NCBI RefSeq assembly: GCF_001428045.1
Contig: NZ_LMSD01000043.1
Span: 186,001-250,000, forward strand
Direction of reading: 5' to 3'
Length of the DNA: 64,000 nt
Source of the DNA: Paenibacillus sp. Soil750
GTDB lineage: Bacteria; Bacillota; Bacilli; Paenibacillales; NBRC-103111
Within the stretch, counting starts at the first letter, position 1, and the number at the start of each line of letters is the position of its first letter. The notes under the pieces were generated by a model. That model was given only the letters and a program-made list of their open reading frames with translations. It was not told where the DNA came from and did no database searches. The position numbers and the translations under genes are program-made. Positions 24,372-33,887 of this stretch are shown one piece after another.

Positions 24372-25322
24372 ATGAAGAAATATATGTTAGGTCTGGGGTG
24401 TGGCCTGCTGCTTGCAGGCTCATCAGTAGCTATCGCTTCTGATACGATTCAAGCGTTATTATTTCCAGCTAGCTTTGAGATCAATGGCAGTCAAGTTAAG
24501 ATAGATAGTGACTATCAGATTCTGAATGTGGATGGGCATGCTTATGTACCCATTCGCTTTGTAGCTGAAAATTTGGGAGCGACGATTGATTATGATGCAG
24601 AATCTCAAAAAATTGTCGTTAAAAATAAGCCGTTAGACATCAAAGATCCAGATTACGCTAATATCTCTGTGGGAAATTTAATCCTAACCAAAGCAGGCAA
24701 TCAAACCAAAGTGACAGGTCAATTGAAATTCGAAGGCGTAGGAAACAGTCTTAACATGGTCGGAGCGGGATTGTCTTTTTACAATGAAGATAATCAGGAA
24801 ATAGGCGAAGCCGTCATTTCGGGAAATAATTTCGGCGTAGATGCCCAAACGTTTGTAACCGAGGGAGAGGGAGATTTCAAGAATTACGATGCGGTTTACC
24901 TTCATATTGGTGCAATCAATCACCGAATAATGAGTGATGCTCCTACTATGCTATACAGAAATTCAAGCTATCGTTTCACACTCGCGATCCCGTCTAGTTG
25001 GGAGGGGAAATACGAGGTCGTTGAGCGGAAAGATGATGAATCTGAGCGTGTGAACTACCTTTTTATTAATAAGGCGAATAAAGCGTTCGGTGGTGTGATC
25101 TTTAGCATTTCCATATGGTCAAAGGGAGATTGGCTTGCAAATGGTGCTACCACGAAGGGAATTGGTCAAGTATACAAGTTAGGCGAAGATGCGGACCAGG
25201 TGTTTCTCTTATTCCCCCCAGGAGACGTAGAGTATAATCCCCATGACGAGAAGCTAACAGCCGAATTTCGTGCAATGACGGACCAAATTAGTAAAATTAG
25301 AACGAGCTTCAAATTCGAGTAA
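24372..25322 (+). CDS. secreted stalk-domain (copper amine oxidase N-like) protein
   Basis: A protein of 316 residues with a signal peptide (KKYMLGLGCGLLLAGSSVAIA). A single copper-amine-oxidase N-like domain spans about residues 35-95 (VDGHAYVPIRFVAENLGATI). A beta-rich middle follows, and a C-terminal domain of about 110 residues (YRFTLAIPSSWEGKYEVVE) resembles secreted-protein modules of unknown role. It is extracellular and probably wall associated. GGAGGAG precedes the start and a terminator follows. It shares its first domain type with the CAP protein upstream but is a separate transcription unit. Confidence 0.85.
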   Translation: MKKYMLGLGCGLLLAGSSVAIASDTIQALLFPASFEINGSQVKIDSDYQILNVDGHAYVPIRFVAENLGATIDYDAESQKIVVKNKPLDIKDPDYANISVGNLILTKAGNQTKVTGQLKFEGVGNSLNMVGAGLSFYNEDNQEIGEAVISGNNFGVDAQTFVTEGEGDFKNYDAVYLHIGAINHRIMSDAPTMLYRNSSYRFTLAIPSSWEGKYEVVERKDDESERVNYLFINKANKAFGGVIFSISIWSKGDWLANGATTKGIGQVYKLGEDADQVFLLFPPGDVEYNPHDEKLTAEFRAMTDQISKIRTSFKFE

Positions 25323-25334
25323 TAGCGTACATGA

Positions 25335-25370
25335 GAGCAAGTACCGAGCGAATAGCGGTGCTTGCTTTTT
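25335..25370 (+). terminator. intrinsic terminator
   Basis: A 10-bp stem GCAAGTACCG/CGGTGCTTGC (25337-25346 with 25356-25365), then TTTTT. Confidence 0.9.
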
Positions 25371-25504
25371 GCGTTCAACAAACCCTTGATTTAACACTTA
25401 TTCCAGTTGCATCCTCCCCATATATCACAACTCGTTCGTATTCCTATCAATAATTGACTGCCGATAGAAAGAGGTTAATTCAAGATAGGTTTTATCAAGT
25501 GAGC

Positions 25505-25564
25505 GTTCTATCTAGGTGATGTCAGGGATGGTATGTTCTATTTAGGCTAAAGAAAGCGCTTAAT
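25505..25564 (+). promoter_or_regulatory. direct repeats and cre-like site before the giant PL8 gene
   Basis: GTTCTATCTAGG (25505-25516) and GTTCTATTTAGG (25535-25546) are direct repeats exactly 30 bp apart, about three helical turns, the layout of an activator site. AGAAAGCGCTTAAT (25551-25564) matches the catabolite-responsive consensus at 11 of 14 positions. No clear -10/-35 pair could be assigned. Confidence 0.45.
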
Positions 25565-25589
25565 AAAAGATGTAAGGAGTGTGTAGGCA

Positions 25590-28500
25590 TTGATAAAAAG
25601 AAGTATATCTAGTGTGATCTGCGTGATGATGATGTTTAGCCTACTTGTAGGGGTCTTGCCTCAACCGTCGTATGCCGCAAGCGGCCCATGGGATTTGCTC
25701 AATGATAATTTGAGTAGTTTCACGAGTACTGGCTGGACAGAGCAGAAAACAACGGGTTTCACAGGATCGGTTACGCAAAATACGGGGAATGTAACCATTA
25801 TGGATGCGTCTGATAAATCTACGTATCTTTTAAAGCAGCCAGTCGCACCAGCGACAACCGTTGCCCCAGCTTCAGGCGCGTTCACATTTGAAGCTATAGC
25901 TAAGGTAAATGCGACAGGAACACTCAATGAATTTACGGTACGGGGTGCTTCTTATTTAATTAGCTTTTATTTAACCTACGGAACAAGTGGTGTGGTGCAA
26001 AATAAAGCCTCCAGTTCGACCAAATCGTATACCCTCGATACGACGGTCTATCATGCTTATCGTGTAGTCGTTCATTCGAACTATACATATGACCTCTACG
26101 TGGATGGTACGTTAGCGTGGAGTGGCGCACCGAATGGAGCTGGCGGTTCCTATTTGATCAAAATCGGTGGGGATTCTGCTTCATTTGCCAATGTAACCTT
26201 GGATCAAGTGAGACTGGGCACAGGAGAGATTCTCCCGTTCACAGGTACTATCGCATCGGTTTCCCCAGTAGCTATCTCGACGTCTGCGGGAACTCCACCT
26301 GTTATGCCAACGGTTGTTTCAGCTGTATACACAGATGAGTCTATCAAATCCTCTCCAGTCGTTTGGGAGAATATCCAAGCTTCCCAATACGCACAACTAG
26401 GCTCCTTTACGGTGAATGGTACTGTTGTTGGGACAGCGATACCAGCGATCGCTACAATCACAGTAACGAATCCGCAATTAGCCGTTACTGCCATACAACC
26501 AGTGCAAGTTACGACGCAAGCTAAAACAAAACCCGTACTGCCAACGGTAGTTACGGTTGTTTATTCGGATCAATCCACCGAACAGCGAGCTGTACAATGG
26601 GACACCTATGCAGATACGCTGTATGCTAAAGCAGGAAGCTTTGATGTCAACGGCACAGTAGGAGGCACCGCAATTCGTGCTGTAGCCCACATTACAGTGA
26701 CTGCAGCACCAGCGGATGAATTTGATACGCTGAGAAATAAGTTGAAAGTTATGTTGACCGGCGGAACTTCTTATAGTCAACAGGACGCGGATATTGCCAA
26801 TCAAATCACAGCATTAACAGCCAAAGCGCAAACAAATTGGGATTCCATGATAAAAACAGTGGATCGTACTGCGCTCTGGAGTGATTTGGCCAGCACATCG
26901 AATTCCGCTCAAATTACGTCGGCTTACACGCGTTTGAAGGAAATGGCGATTGCTTATGCAACAACAGGTTCTGCCTTACAGAATAATGCATCTTTGCTTG
27001 CAGATCTCCAATCAGCGCTCGATTGGATGTACACGAACCGCTACAACGAAAATAAGGTGCTCTATGATAATTGGTGGGATTGGTGGATGGGAGCGCCACT
27101 AGCACTCAATGATACAGTCATCCTACTGTACGATGACTTATCCTCCACACAAATTGCGAATTACATGAATGCCGTGGAACATTTCACACCGATTGTCGAT
27201 ATGACAGCAGCGAATCGTGTTTGGAAAAGCCAAGTCGTAGCCTATCGCGGAATTATCGTGAAAAATGCCGCCAAAATTGCTATGGCAAGAGATGGCCTAA
27301 GTCCCGTATTCGTCTATGTCACTTCAGGCGATGGATTCTATAAAGATGGTTCGTTTATCCAGCATGATGTAACACCTTACAATGGTGGATATGGCGCAAC
27401 AATGCTAGCAAATTTAGCTGATATGCTCTATGCGCTAAACGGGTCAACTTGGGCAGTCACCGATCCTAAAGTAAGCAACGTATATCAGTGGATTTACGAT
27501 AACTTCGAACCGTTCATGTATAAAGGGTTGGTCATGGATATGTCCAGAGGACGGGAAATCTCACGTTCCTATGCGACGGACCATATAACAGCTCAGCGCA
27601 TTACAAGAGCTGTCATCCGTTTATCTCAACTTGCGCCACTTGCGCATACAACTATTTTCAAAAGTATGATCAAATATTGGATCCAAGCGGATACGTACTT
27701 GAATTTCTACCTTGGGAACTCGATTGATTATATCGTGCTTGCGAAAAATATCGTGCAAGATGCTGGCGTGACACCACGTGGCGAGCAGGTCGCGTTTAAG
27801 CAATTCGCCAGTATGGATCAAGCGATTCAGCGGCGACCGGCATTTACTTTTGCCATCCGCATGCATTCGAATCGTATTGCTAACTATGAGTCCGGTAACA
27901 ACGAGAATTTGAAAGGATGGTTTACTGGAGATGGCATGACCTACTTGTACAATAATGATCTGGGGCAATTTACGGATGACTATTGGCAAACAGTTGATCC
28001 TTATCGCCTTCCAGGCACAACCGTGGATCGTCAAACACGAACGTCAGGCGGAAATAACACGAGCGCGAACAGCTGGACTGGCGGCACAGAAATCCTTGGC
28101 GAATACGGTGTATCGGGCATGGAGTTGGATGCGCTATACAGCAATCTTACTGCGAAGAAGTCCTGGTTCATGTTCGATAATGAAATCGTAGCATTGGGAT
28201 CAGGCATCACGAGTACGGAGAACCGTACGATTGAGACGATTGTTGATAATCGCAAAATCGATAGCGCAGGCGATAACACATTTACTGTTAATAATGCAGC
28301 GAAACCAGCTGCGCTCGGCTGGAATGAGACGATGAATGCCGTCCAATGGGCGCATTTGGCTGGCAAAACGCCGAATACAGATATCGGCTATTATTTCCCA
28401 ACAGCTGCAACGGTCAAAGGGCTTCGCGAAGCGAAAACAGGCTCTTGGAACCAAATTGATGGCCGAACAGGGACATTAACAACACCATTTACGAGCAATT

Positions 28501-31500
28501 ATATGACATTATGGTTCGATCATGGTGTGAATCCTACGAATGGAACATATCAGTATGTGACGCTTCCGAATTATTCTTCAGCGGAAACAGGCAGTTATGC
28601 CAGCCATCCGGATGTGGAGATTTTGGAAAATTCGACAGACGCACAAGCGGTGAAAGAGAAATCACTCGGTATTGTTGGTGCTAATTTCTGGAACGATACG
28701 ACGAAATCCATCCAAGATAACGGAAGCAATTGGATTACGAGTAATAAGAAAGCATCGGTCATGACACATAAATCTGCTGATGTGTTAGATGTATCCATTT
28801 CCGATCCAACGCATGAGAATACAGGCAGTATCGCTATCGAGATTCATTTGCCTGCGAATACGACCATCTCAGCAGAACCGGGAATCACGGTAACGCAGCT
28901 GCTTCCTACGATTAAATTAACCGTTCAAACGAATGGTTCTATGGGCAAAACATTCCATGCCAAATTTAATATTGCTGGATCGAATGAGGTACCAGCAGCG
29001 CCTAACCTGACAAGTGCAGTTGCTGGACACAACACTGTCGTACTTAACTGGGAGCCCGTGAATTCAGCTACCGGGTACACGATTAAATACGGGACGGTAA
29101 GCGGCAATTATTCAGAGACTGCCACAGTAGGTCCCGTTAGTAGCACGACGATTTCTGGATTAACGAGTGAAGTACCGTATTACTTCGTCGTATCTGCCTT
29201 CAATCAGGCAGGTGAGAGTGTAACAGCGTCTAATGAACGCAGTGCAACACCGATCGCTGACTATGCGAACACGTGGACACTCGAGAATGATGTACTACGT
29301 ACCAAAATCCAATTTACGGATGATGGAAGTATCAAGATCGGAAGTTTCTTTAATAAAGCGGCAGGCAGAGAATATTTGCCTCAAATTGAAGCGGATAACA
29401 ATTCCACCTTATTCCATTACAACTATCGCTTATTGAATAATGGTGAAACCGGAAAAGAAGCGGTTGGTTCTACACTCAGCTTGGATGCGAATGACACTGG
29501 TTTCGTGCTTGGAACAGCATCTACTAGGGATATTTCAATGACGGCAACCGATGGTGCTGTATCTAAGGTTGGAACACGCTTAGAGATTCCTGTCACGAAA
29601 AATGGAATTACAGTTACGCTTTCCTTCGAGCTCTATGAGGGCAAAGCAGGCTTGAAATACCAAGCCTATCTGACGAATAATAATGTGGACAAACGCTTGC
29701 AGATTACATCTTCAGATGTCATTACGTTGGATTTTCCGGATGAAGCAAGGAATTTACACTATGTTTACTTGTCCAAATGGAATAGTACGACAGGTGGTGT
29801 TGATCAAAGCGACACGAAGAAAGCAAGTGAGGATATTAAGGTTATCATTAACCGTTACAATACGGGAGATGGCTTCTACGTAGGACCGGAAGTAAACTCG
29901 AAGACGGAGATTCTGAAAAGAGATCCAAGTTCACCGGATACAGGGGCTCCTTATATGGTTCGTTCTTTTGCAGGTATCAGTGCCTTCAAGGGTCATATGG
30001 TGAATGTGGCAACGAATCCAGAAGCCATGCAGCTTGTGCTATTCCCAGGTGAGAAATTCGAGTATATCGCTGTCAATTTGAGCGTCTTTCAAGGCGATAT
30101 CGTCGATGGGAAGATGGCGGTAGAAGAACATTTGCGAGCGAGATTTAAGTACAATCACACGTCAACGATCCTCAATACGAACGATTGGCAGTGGGGAGAT
30201 AGTAAACGGAATGAAGCGTTCTACAAATCTGTAGCCGTACCGAAAATCAATGCTGCGGGCTTCGATATGTTTATGTTTGACGATGGTTGGAACAATGCGA
30301 ATGATACGGGCACATCAAGAGATGGTGTCGAAGCACTTCCATCGATTACGACCGATATGAAGGGGCTTGCGGATTATTTTCAAAATAAAGGATTACTGCT
30401 TGGTATGTGGTATTCCATGACCGGTGGTTATCATAATCGCGGGAACGACTTGGCCGATCCTGCCGTGATTGCAGCGAAGAAAGAGAAGATCAACTACTTG
30501 ATTGATAATTATCATTTATCACATCAAATGGTCGACTTAACCGAATTCTGGCCGAATCCTGATGTAACGACGTATTCACATCCGACGGATAATGTCTACC
30601 GTAAAAATGTCCTAACGAATCATGTGTTGAATGAAGTTGTTGATGAAAATCCGGACTATATGGTGAAATATACGACTGAGGTTGATATTTGGCCTACGCA
30701 GGGTGATCGTACGAATGAATTGCTTCATGTCGTAGATAATGGCTGGACAACAGCGACGACAGAGTATGGTGAAGACTTGGATATTCCTATTTTTGCAGGC
30801 TTGTTCGGACATTTGCCGTTGAACTCGGTGTACTTCAATATCGGGAATATGACAACTGGTGATATGTCGACGTATTACAAATATTTATTTGCTAGAAATA
30901 TTAAGCATGGCAGTTCACCTGAAGGTTGGAGTCAGAAGAATATTGACCTAATGGCTAAATTAAATGCTTGGAGAAACTCTGGTCGTATTAAGGAACTGAC
31001 GGATTCCATCATTCGCCCCGTGTATAACGGTGTAGGTTGGGATAGTAATAGTGCGGCTTCATGGGTTGATCAAAAAGCAGGTCCTTATGTAATGATGCAG
31101 GTTTCGCCGAACAAGGATCATGCGTTGATGATTGCTACTGGCGGCGGTAAAGCTGGAGCGTCAAGTGTGGATGTAAATCTCAGATGGTTAGATCCTTCTA
31201 AACAGTATTTAATTGAAGACATCTCACTAGATGATACAGGTATCTATACGTACAGATTTAAAGGGTTGCTCGCAGGTGAGCAACTGAAGAGCTTTAAGAT
31301 TGATCTTACCGAGAATACGTCGAAAGGCCGAGCTTATTGGATTCAAGAATATACGGGGGCAAATTATCAAATCTTGTATGCTGATGAAAATGTGAATAGC
31401 TCACAGTTGGCGATTGTAAACAATCAAATGGTGATTACAGGTACAGGTAAAGCGAATACGTCAGGCAAAGTTATGATCTATGGCCACAATGAGCAAGCCG

Positions 31501-33812
31501 TGATGCTGGCAGATGTAAGCTTCGGAGCAAATGGTTCGGGCACCCTGCACATTGACCAATTCGAAGCTACGGAGGATGTGTTTATCCCGACTCTGTCTTC
31601 GGCAACGACCTATGTGGCTGCGGATTTGAGCATTGCTGGGAAAACGACGGTAAGTGGTGGAACACAAACGGTAGTAAGTAGTGGAAGTACACCGAATGCG
31701 TCCGCGCAGGGCTTGAATTTCGCATCTACAGCAACAACAGCAGGCAGTTATATTGATTTTAAACTTAATGTGGCGAAAGCTGGTGTCTACCGGATTCAAG
31801 TAGCTGCGAAAGTGAATGCCAACAGAGGTATTGGACAGTGGTATGTGGATGGTGTAAAAACAGGTCCTGTGTGGGACCAAAAAATGGAAAATGGGCAAGT
31901 GCTTGCCGCTGAGAAAATTGGATTCTTTACGTTAGGTGATGTTACTTTTGCAACGGCAGGAGAGAAAACATTCCGGTTCGAGTTCCAAGGTGGATCGAAC
32001 AAAGTGATTAATACCGATCGGTTTATTATGACACCTGTATCGGAAGTGCCGGGACAAACGCCAGGCATGGCGATCACTGGTGAAGCATCTCTTGATGTTA
32101 ATCAAGCAGTAACCTTACACGCAGCCATTACAGGTTTGCACGCTTTCTATGCGTCAGGCGATTATGTTAAATGGTTCGTAGAGAGTCAAAATGCAACCAA
32201 TGGCAGCAATAAAGTAATTTCCATTGTAGCGAATGGATTAGATTTGCAAGTGACAGGCGTAAATCCAGGAACGGCCCGATTGAAGGCCATGAGTACGGTG
32301 AATGCGAATGTGTTCAATTATTATGATGTCGTTGTAGCTCAGGCGAATGTCATTACTTCCATTACACCAGTAAATGTGACAACGGTGGCTGGCATAGCGC
32401 CAGTATTGCCTGCAACGGTATCGGCTATCTATACCGATGGAACGACAGCTCAGCTTGGCGTTACATGGGATGGTGTGAATGCAGCTAGCTATGCACAAGC
32501 AGGGACATTTGACGTACAGGGTACGGTAAGTGAGACGGCTTTGAAAGCAATTGCGCATGTAATGGTTACCGCAGTGACAGATCCAGGTACGGATCCGGGG
32601 ACAGATCCAGGAACAGGTCCAGGGACAGATCCGGGAACAGATCCAGGGACAGGTCCGGGAACAGATCCAGGTCCAGGGACAGGTCCAGGAACAGATCCAA
32701 CAACAAATCCAGGTACAGTCATTCCTGATCCAGCAAGTAGCAATATTACTACGCTTGGCGAAGCGGATTTCCGTACAGCGTTTGAAAATGCCAAAGACAA
32801 TAAGCTGAGCTTTGATTTACCTCATGTGCAAGGGGATAAACCACTTGGTGCAGTTATTCCAGTGGCACTTCTGGATAAAGCCATTGCAAGCGGTATTACG
32901 CAATTGGCATTTAAGTCAAATAACGTTGAAGTGAAACTTCCTGTTCAAGCACTGAAAGGTGAATCAGAAGCGGGAGCTAAGGAGATTCAGTGGACTTTTG
33001 AAGAGAAATCTTCAGACAGCGATAAGGTTTATCAGTTGGGCATCGAGATAGATGGGAAGCCTGTTTCAAGACTCGATGGCGAAGCTATAAGAGTTGCTAT
33101 CGCCTATCAACTGAAGCCAGGTGAGAAGCCTGAGAATGTGGTTATTCACCATCTGGATGCCACAGGAAAACACGAGGTTATCATCAATGGCACTTATAAT
33201 CCGGCTACAGGGAAGATGGAATTCAAAACAAATGAGCTCGGAACGTACAGCCTTAGTTACGCAAATGTAACATTCGGTGATTTAAAAGGCGCGGATTGGG
33301 CGAAAACCAGCATTGAAGCATTAGCAGCTAGAGAAGTGCTAAACGGGGTAGGCGATAACAAGTTTATGCCTAGCAATCCGGTAACGCGTGCCGAATTCTT
33401 AACCATGTTAATGCGGGCTGCAGGTTTAGCTGATGACCAAGCAGAATCGAATTTCACCGATATTGACCAAACGGATTGGTACTTTGGATCGGTAGCTGCT
33501 GCTGAGAAGTTAGGCATTATCAGTGGTAGAGAGGATGGAAGCTTTGGAGCGGATAGCGAAATTTCCAGACAAGAGATGGCGGTCATGGTCTTCCGCAGCT
33601 TACAGGCACTGAAGTTGAATCTGAAGACAGGACAGCAAGGGAATGCATTTGCAGATGCGACAGATATTGCAGGATACGCGGCAGAAGCAATTGCTTTGAT
33701 GCAAAGCGCAGGCATAATAGAGGGCAGCGATGGCAAATTCATGCCACTGGCACAGGCAACACGTGCGCAAGCTGCTGTTATCATTCAACGATTAGTGAAA
33801 CTTAATCAGTAA
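25590..33812 (+). CDS. giant SLH-anchored polysaccharide lyase family 8 / GH36-like fusion
   Basis: A surface protein of 2740 residues starting at TTG 25590 (AAGGAG 10 nt upstream). Order: signal peptide 1-30; LamG-like 33-212; two Big_4 Ig-like domains 218-372; PL8 lyase from about 376, with catalytic Asn542 (ANRVWKSQ), His592 and Tyr601 (QHDVTPYNGGYG) and Arg653/655; beta domains to about 1130; FN3 1134-1221; GH36/clan GH-D-like module about 1226-1920 (FMFDDGWNN at 1561, candidate nucleophile Asp1649 in QMVDLTEFW); CBM6/35-like about 2010-2150; Ig-like 2155-2330; Gly-Thr-Asp-Pro linker 2331-2376; three SLH domains from about 2557. PL8 enzymes cleave uronic acid polymers (hyaluronan, chondroitin, xanthan); the GH36-like part probably removes an alpha-linked sugar. 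The exact substrate is unknown. Confidence 0.9.
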   Translation: MIKRSISSVICVMMMFSLLVGVLPQPSYAASGPWDLLNDNLSSFTSTGWTEQKTTGFTGSVTQNTGNVTIMDASDKSTYLLKQPVAPATTVAPASGAFTFEAIAKVNATGTLNEFTVRGASYLISFYLTYGTSGVVQNKASSSTKSYTLDTTVYHAYRVVVHSNYTYDLYVDGTLAWSGAPNGAGGSYLIKIGGDSASFANVTLDQVRLGTGEILPFTGTIASVSPVAISTSAGTPPVMPTVVSAVYTDESIKSSPVVWENIQASQYAQLGSFTVNGTVVGTAIPAIATITVTNPQLAVTAIQPVQVTTQAKTKPVLPTVVTVVYSDQSTEQRAVQWDTYADTLYAKAGSFDVNGTVGGTAIRAVAHITVTAAPADEFDTLRNKLKVMLTGGTSYSQQDADIANQITALTAKAQTNWDSMIKTVDRTALWSDLASTSNSAQITSAYTRLKEMAIAYATTGSALQNNASLLADLQSALDWMYTNRYNENKVLYDNWWDWWMGAPLALNDTVILLYDDLSSTQIANYMNAVEHFTPIVDMTAANRVWKSQVVAYRGIIVKNAAKIAMARDGLSPVFVYVTSGDGFYKDGSFIQHDVTPYNGGYGATMLANLADMLYALNGSTWAVTDPKVSNVYQWIYDNFEPFMYKGLVMDMSRGREISRSYATDHITAQRITRAVIRLSQLAPLAHTTIFKSMIKYWIQADTYLNFYLGNSIDYIVLAKNIVQDAGVTPRGEQVAFKQFASMDQAIQRRPAFTFAIRMHSNRIANYESGNNENLKGWFTGDGMTYLYNNDLGQFTDDYWQTVDPYRLPGTTVDRQTRTSGGNNTSANSWTGGTEILGEYGVSGMELDALYSNLTAKKSWFMFDNEIVALGSGITSTENRTIETIVDNRKIDSAGDNTFTVNNAAKPAALGWNETMNAVQWAHLAGKTPNTDIGYYFPTAATVKGLREAKTGSWNQIDGRTGTLTTPFTSNYMTLWFDHGVNPTNGTYQYVTLPNYSSAETGSYASHPDVEILENSTDAQAVKEKSLGIVGANFWNDTTKSIQDNGSNWITSNKKASVMTHKSADVLDVSISDPTHENTGSIAIEIHLPANTTISAEPGITVTQLLPTIKLTVQTNGSMGKTFHAKFNIAGSNEVPAAPNLTSAVAGHNTVVLNWEPVNSATGYTIKYGTVSGNYSETATVGPVSSTTISGLTSEVPYYFVVSAFNQAGESVTASNERSATPIADYANTWTLENDVLRTKIQFTDDGSIKIGSFFNKAAGREYLPQIEADNNSTLFHYNYRLLNNGETGKEAVGSTLSLDANDTGFVLGTASTRDISMTATDGAVSKVGTRLEIPVTKNGITVTLSFELYEGKAGLKYQAYLTNNNVDKRLQITSSDVITLDFPDEARNLHYVYLSKWNSTTGGVDQSDTKKASEDIKVIINRYNTGDGFYVGPEVNSKTEILKRDPSSPDTGAPYMVRSFAGISAFKGHMVNVATNPEAMQLVLFPGEKFEYIAVNLSVFQGDIVDGKMAVEEHLRARFKYNHTSTILNTNDWQWGDSKRNEAFYKSVAVPKINAAGFDMFMFDDGWNNANDTGTSRDGVEALPSITTDMKGLADYFQNKGLLLGMWYSMTGGYHNRGNDLADPAVIAAKKEKINYLIDNYHLSHQMVDLTEFWPNPDVTTYSHPTDNVYRKNVLTNHVLNEVVDENPDYMVKYTTEVDIWPTQGDRTNELLHVVDNGWTTATTEYGEDLDIPIFAGLFGHLPLNSVYFNIGNMTTGDMSTYYKYLFARNIKHGSSPEGWSQKNIDLMAKLNAWRNSGRIKELTDSIIRPVYNGVGWDSNSAASWVDQKAGPYVMMQVSPNKDHALMIATGGGKAGASSVDVNLRWLDPSKQYLIEDISLDDTGIYTYRFKGLLAGEQLKSFKIDLTENTSKGRAYWIQEYTGANYQILYADENVNSSQLAIVNNQMVITGTGKANTSGKVMIYGHNEQAVMLADVSFGANGSGTLHIDQFEATEDVFIPTLSSATTYVAADLSIAGKTTVSGGTQTVVSSGSTPNASAQGLNFASTATTAGSYIDFKLNVAKAGVYRIQVAAKVNANRGIGQWYVDGVKTGPVWDQKMENGQVLAAEKIGFFTLGDVTFATAGEKTFRFEFQGGSNKVINTDRFIMTPVSEVPGQTPGMAITGEASLDVNQAVTLHAAITGLHAFYASGDYVKWFVESQNATNGSNKVISIVANGLDLQVTGVNPGTARLKAMSTVNANVFNYYDVVVAQANVITSITPVNVTTVAGIAPVLPATVSAIYTDGTTAQLGVTWDGVNAASYAQAGTFDVQGTVSETALKAIAHVMVTAVTDPGTDPGTDPGTGPGTDPGTDPGTGPGTDPGPGTGPGTDPTTNPGTVIPDPASSNITTLGEADFRTAFENAKDNKLSFDLPHVQGDKPLGAVIPVALLDKAIASGITQLAFKSNNVEVKLPVQALKGESEAGAKEIQWTFEEKSSDSDKVYQLGIEIDGKPVSRLDGEAIRVAIAYQLKPGEKPENVVIHHLDATGKHEVIINGTYNPATGKMEFKTNELGTYSLSYANVTFGDLKGADWAKTSIEALAAREVLNGVGDNKFMPSNPVTRAEFLTMLMRAAGLADDQAESNFTDIDQTDWYFGSVAAAEKLGIISGREDGSFGADSEISRQEMAVMVFRSLQALKLNLKTGQQGNAFADATDIAGYAAEAIALMQSAGIIEGSDGKFMPLAQATRAQAAVIIQRLVKLNQ
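32579..32715 (+). repeat. low-complexity linker-coding repeat
   Basis: Repeated units of the GATCCAGGGACA type encode the Gly-Thr-Asp-Pro/Gly-Thr-Gly-Pro linker between the Ig-like and pre-SLH parts of the giant protein. Such a tract is prone to length change by slippage. Confidence 0.85.
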
Positions 33813-33816
33813 AAGG

Positions 33817-33845
33817 AAAAGCCAGCGGGTATCCGCTGGCTTTTT
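33817..33845 (+). terminator. terminator of the giant PL8 gene
   Basis: A 12-bp stem AAAAGCCAGCGG/CCGCTGGCTTTT with a GTAT loop and a T-run, 4 nt after the stop. Confidence 0.92.
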
Positions 33846-33887
33846 CATTGCGTACATATGTTCTGCACCTCCGCATCTACAGACATC

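Noticed and set aside
32489..32800. Antisense reading frame rich in Val-Pro-Gly
   Set aside because: It is the mirror of the Gly-Thr-Asp-Pro linker coding repeat of the giant protein and has no ribosome site.
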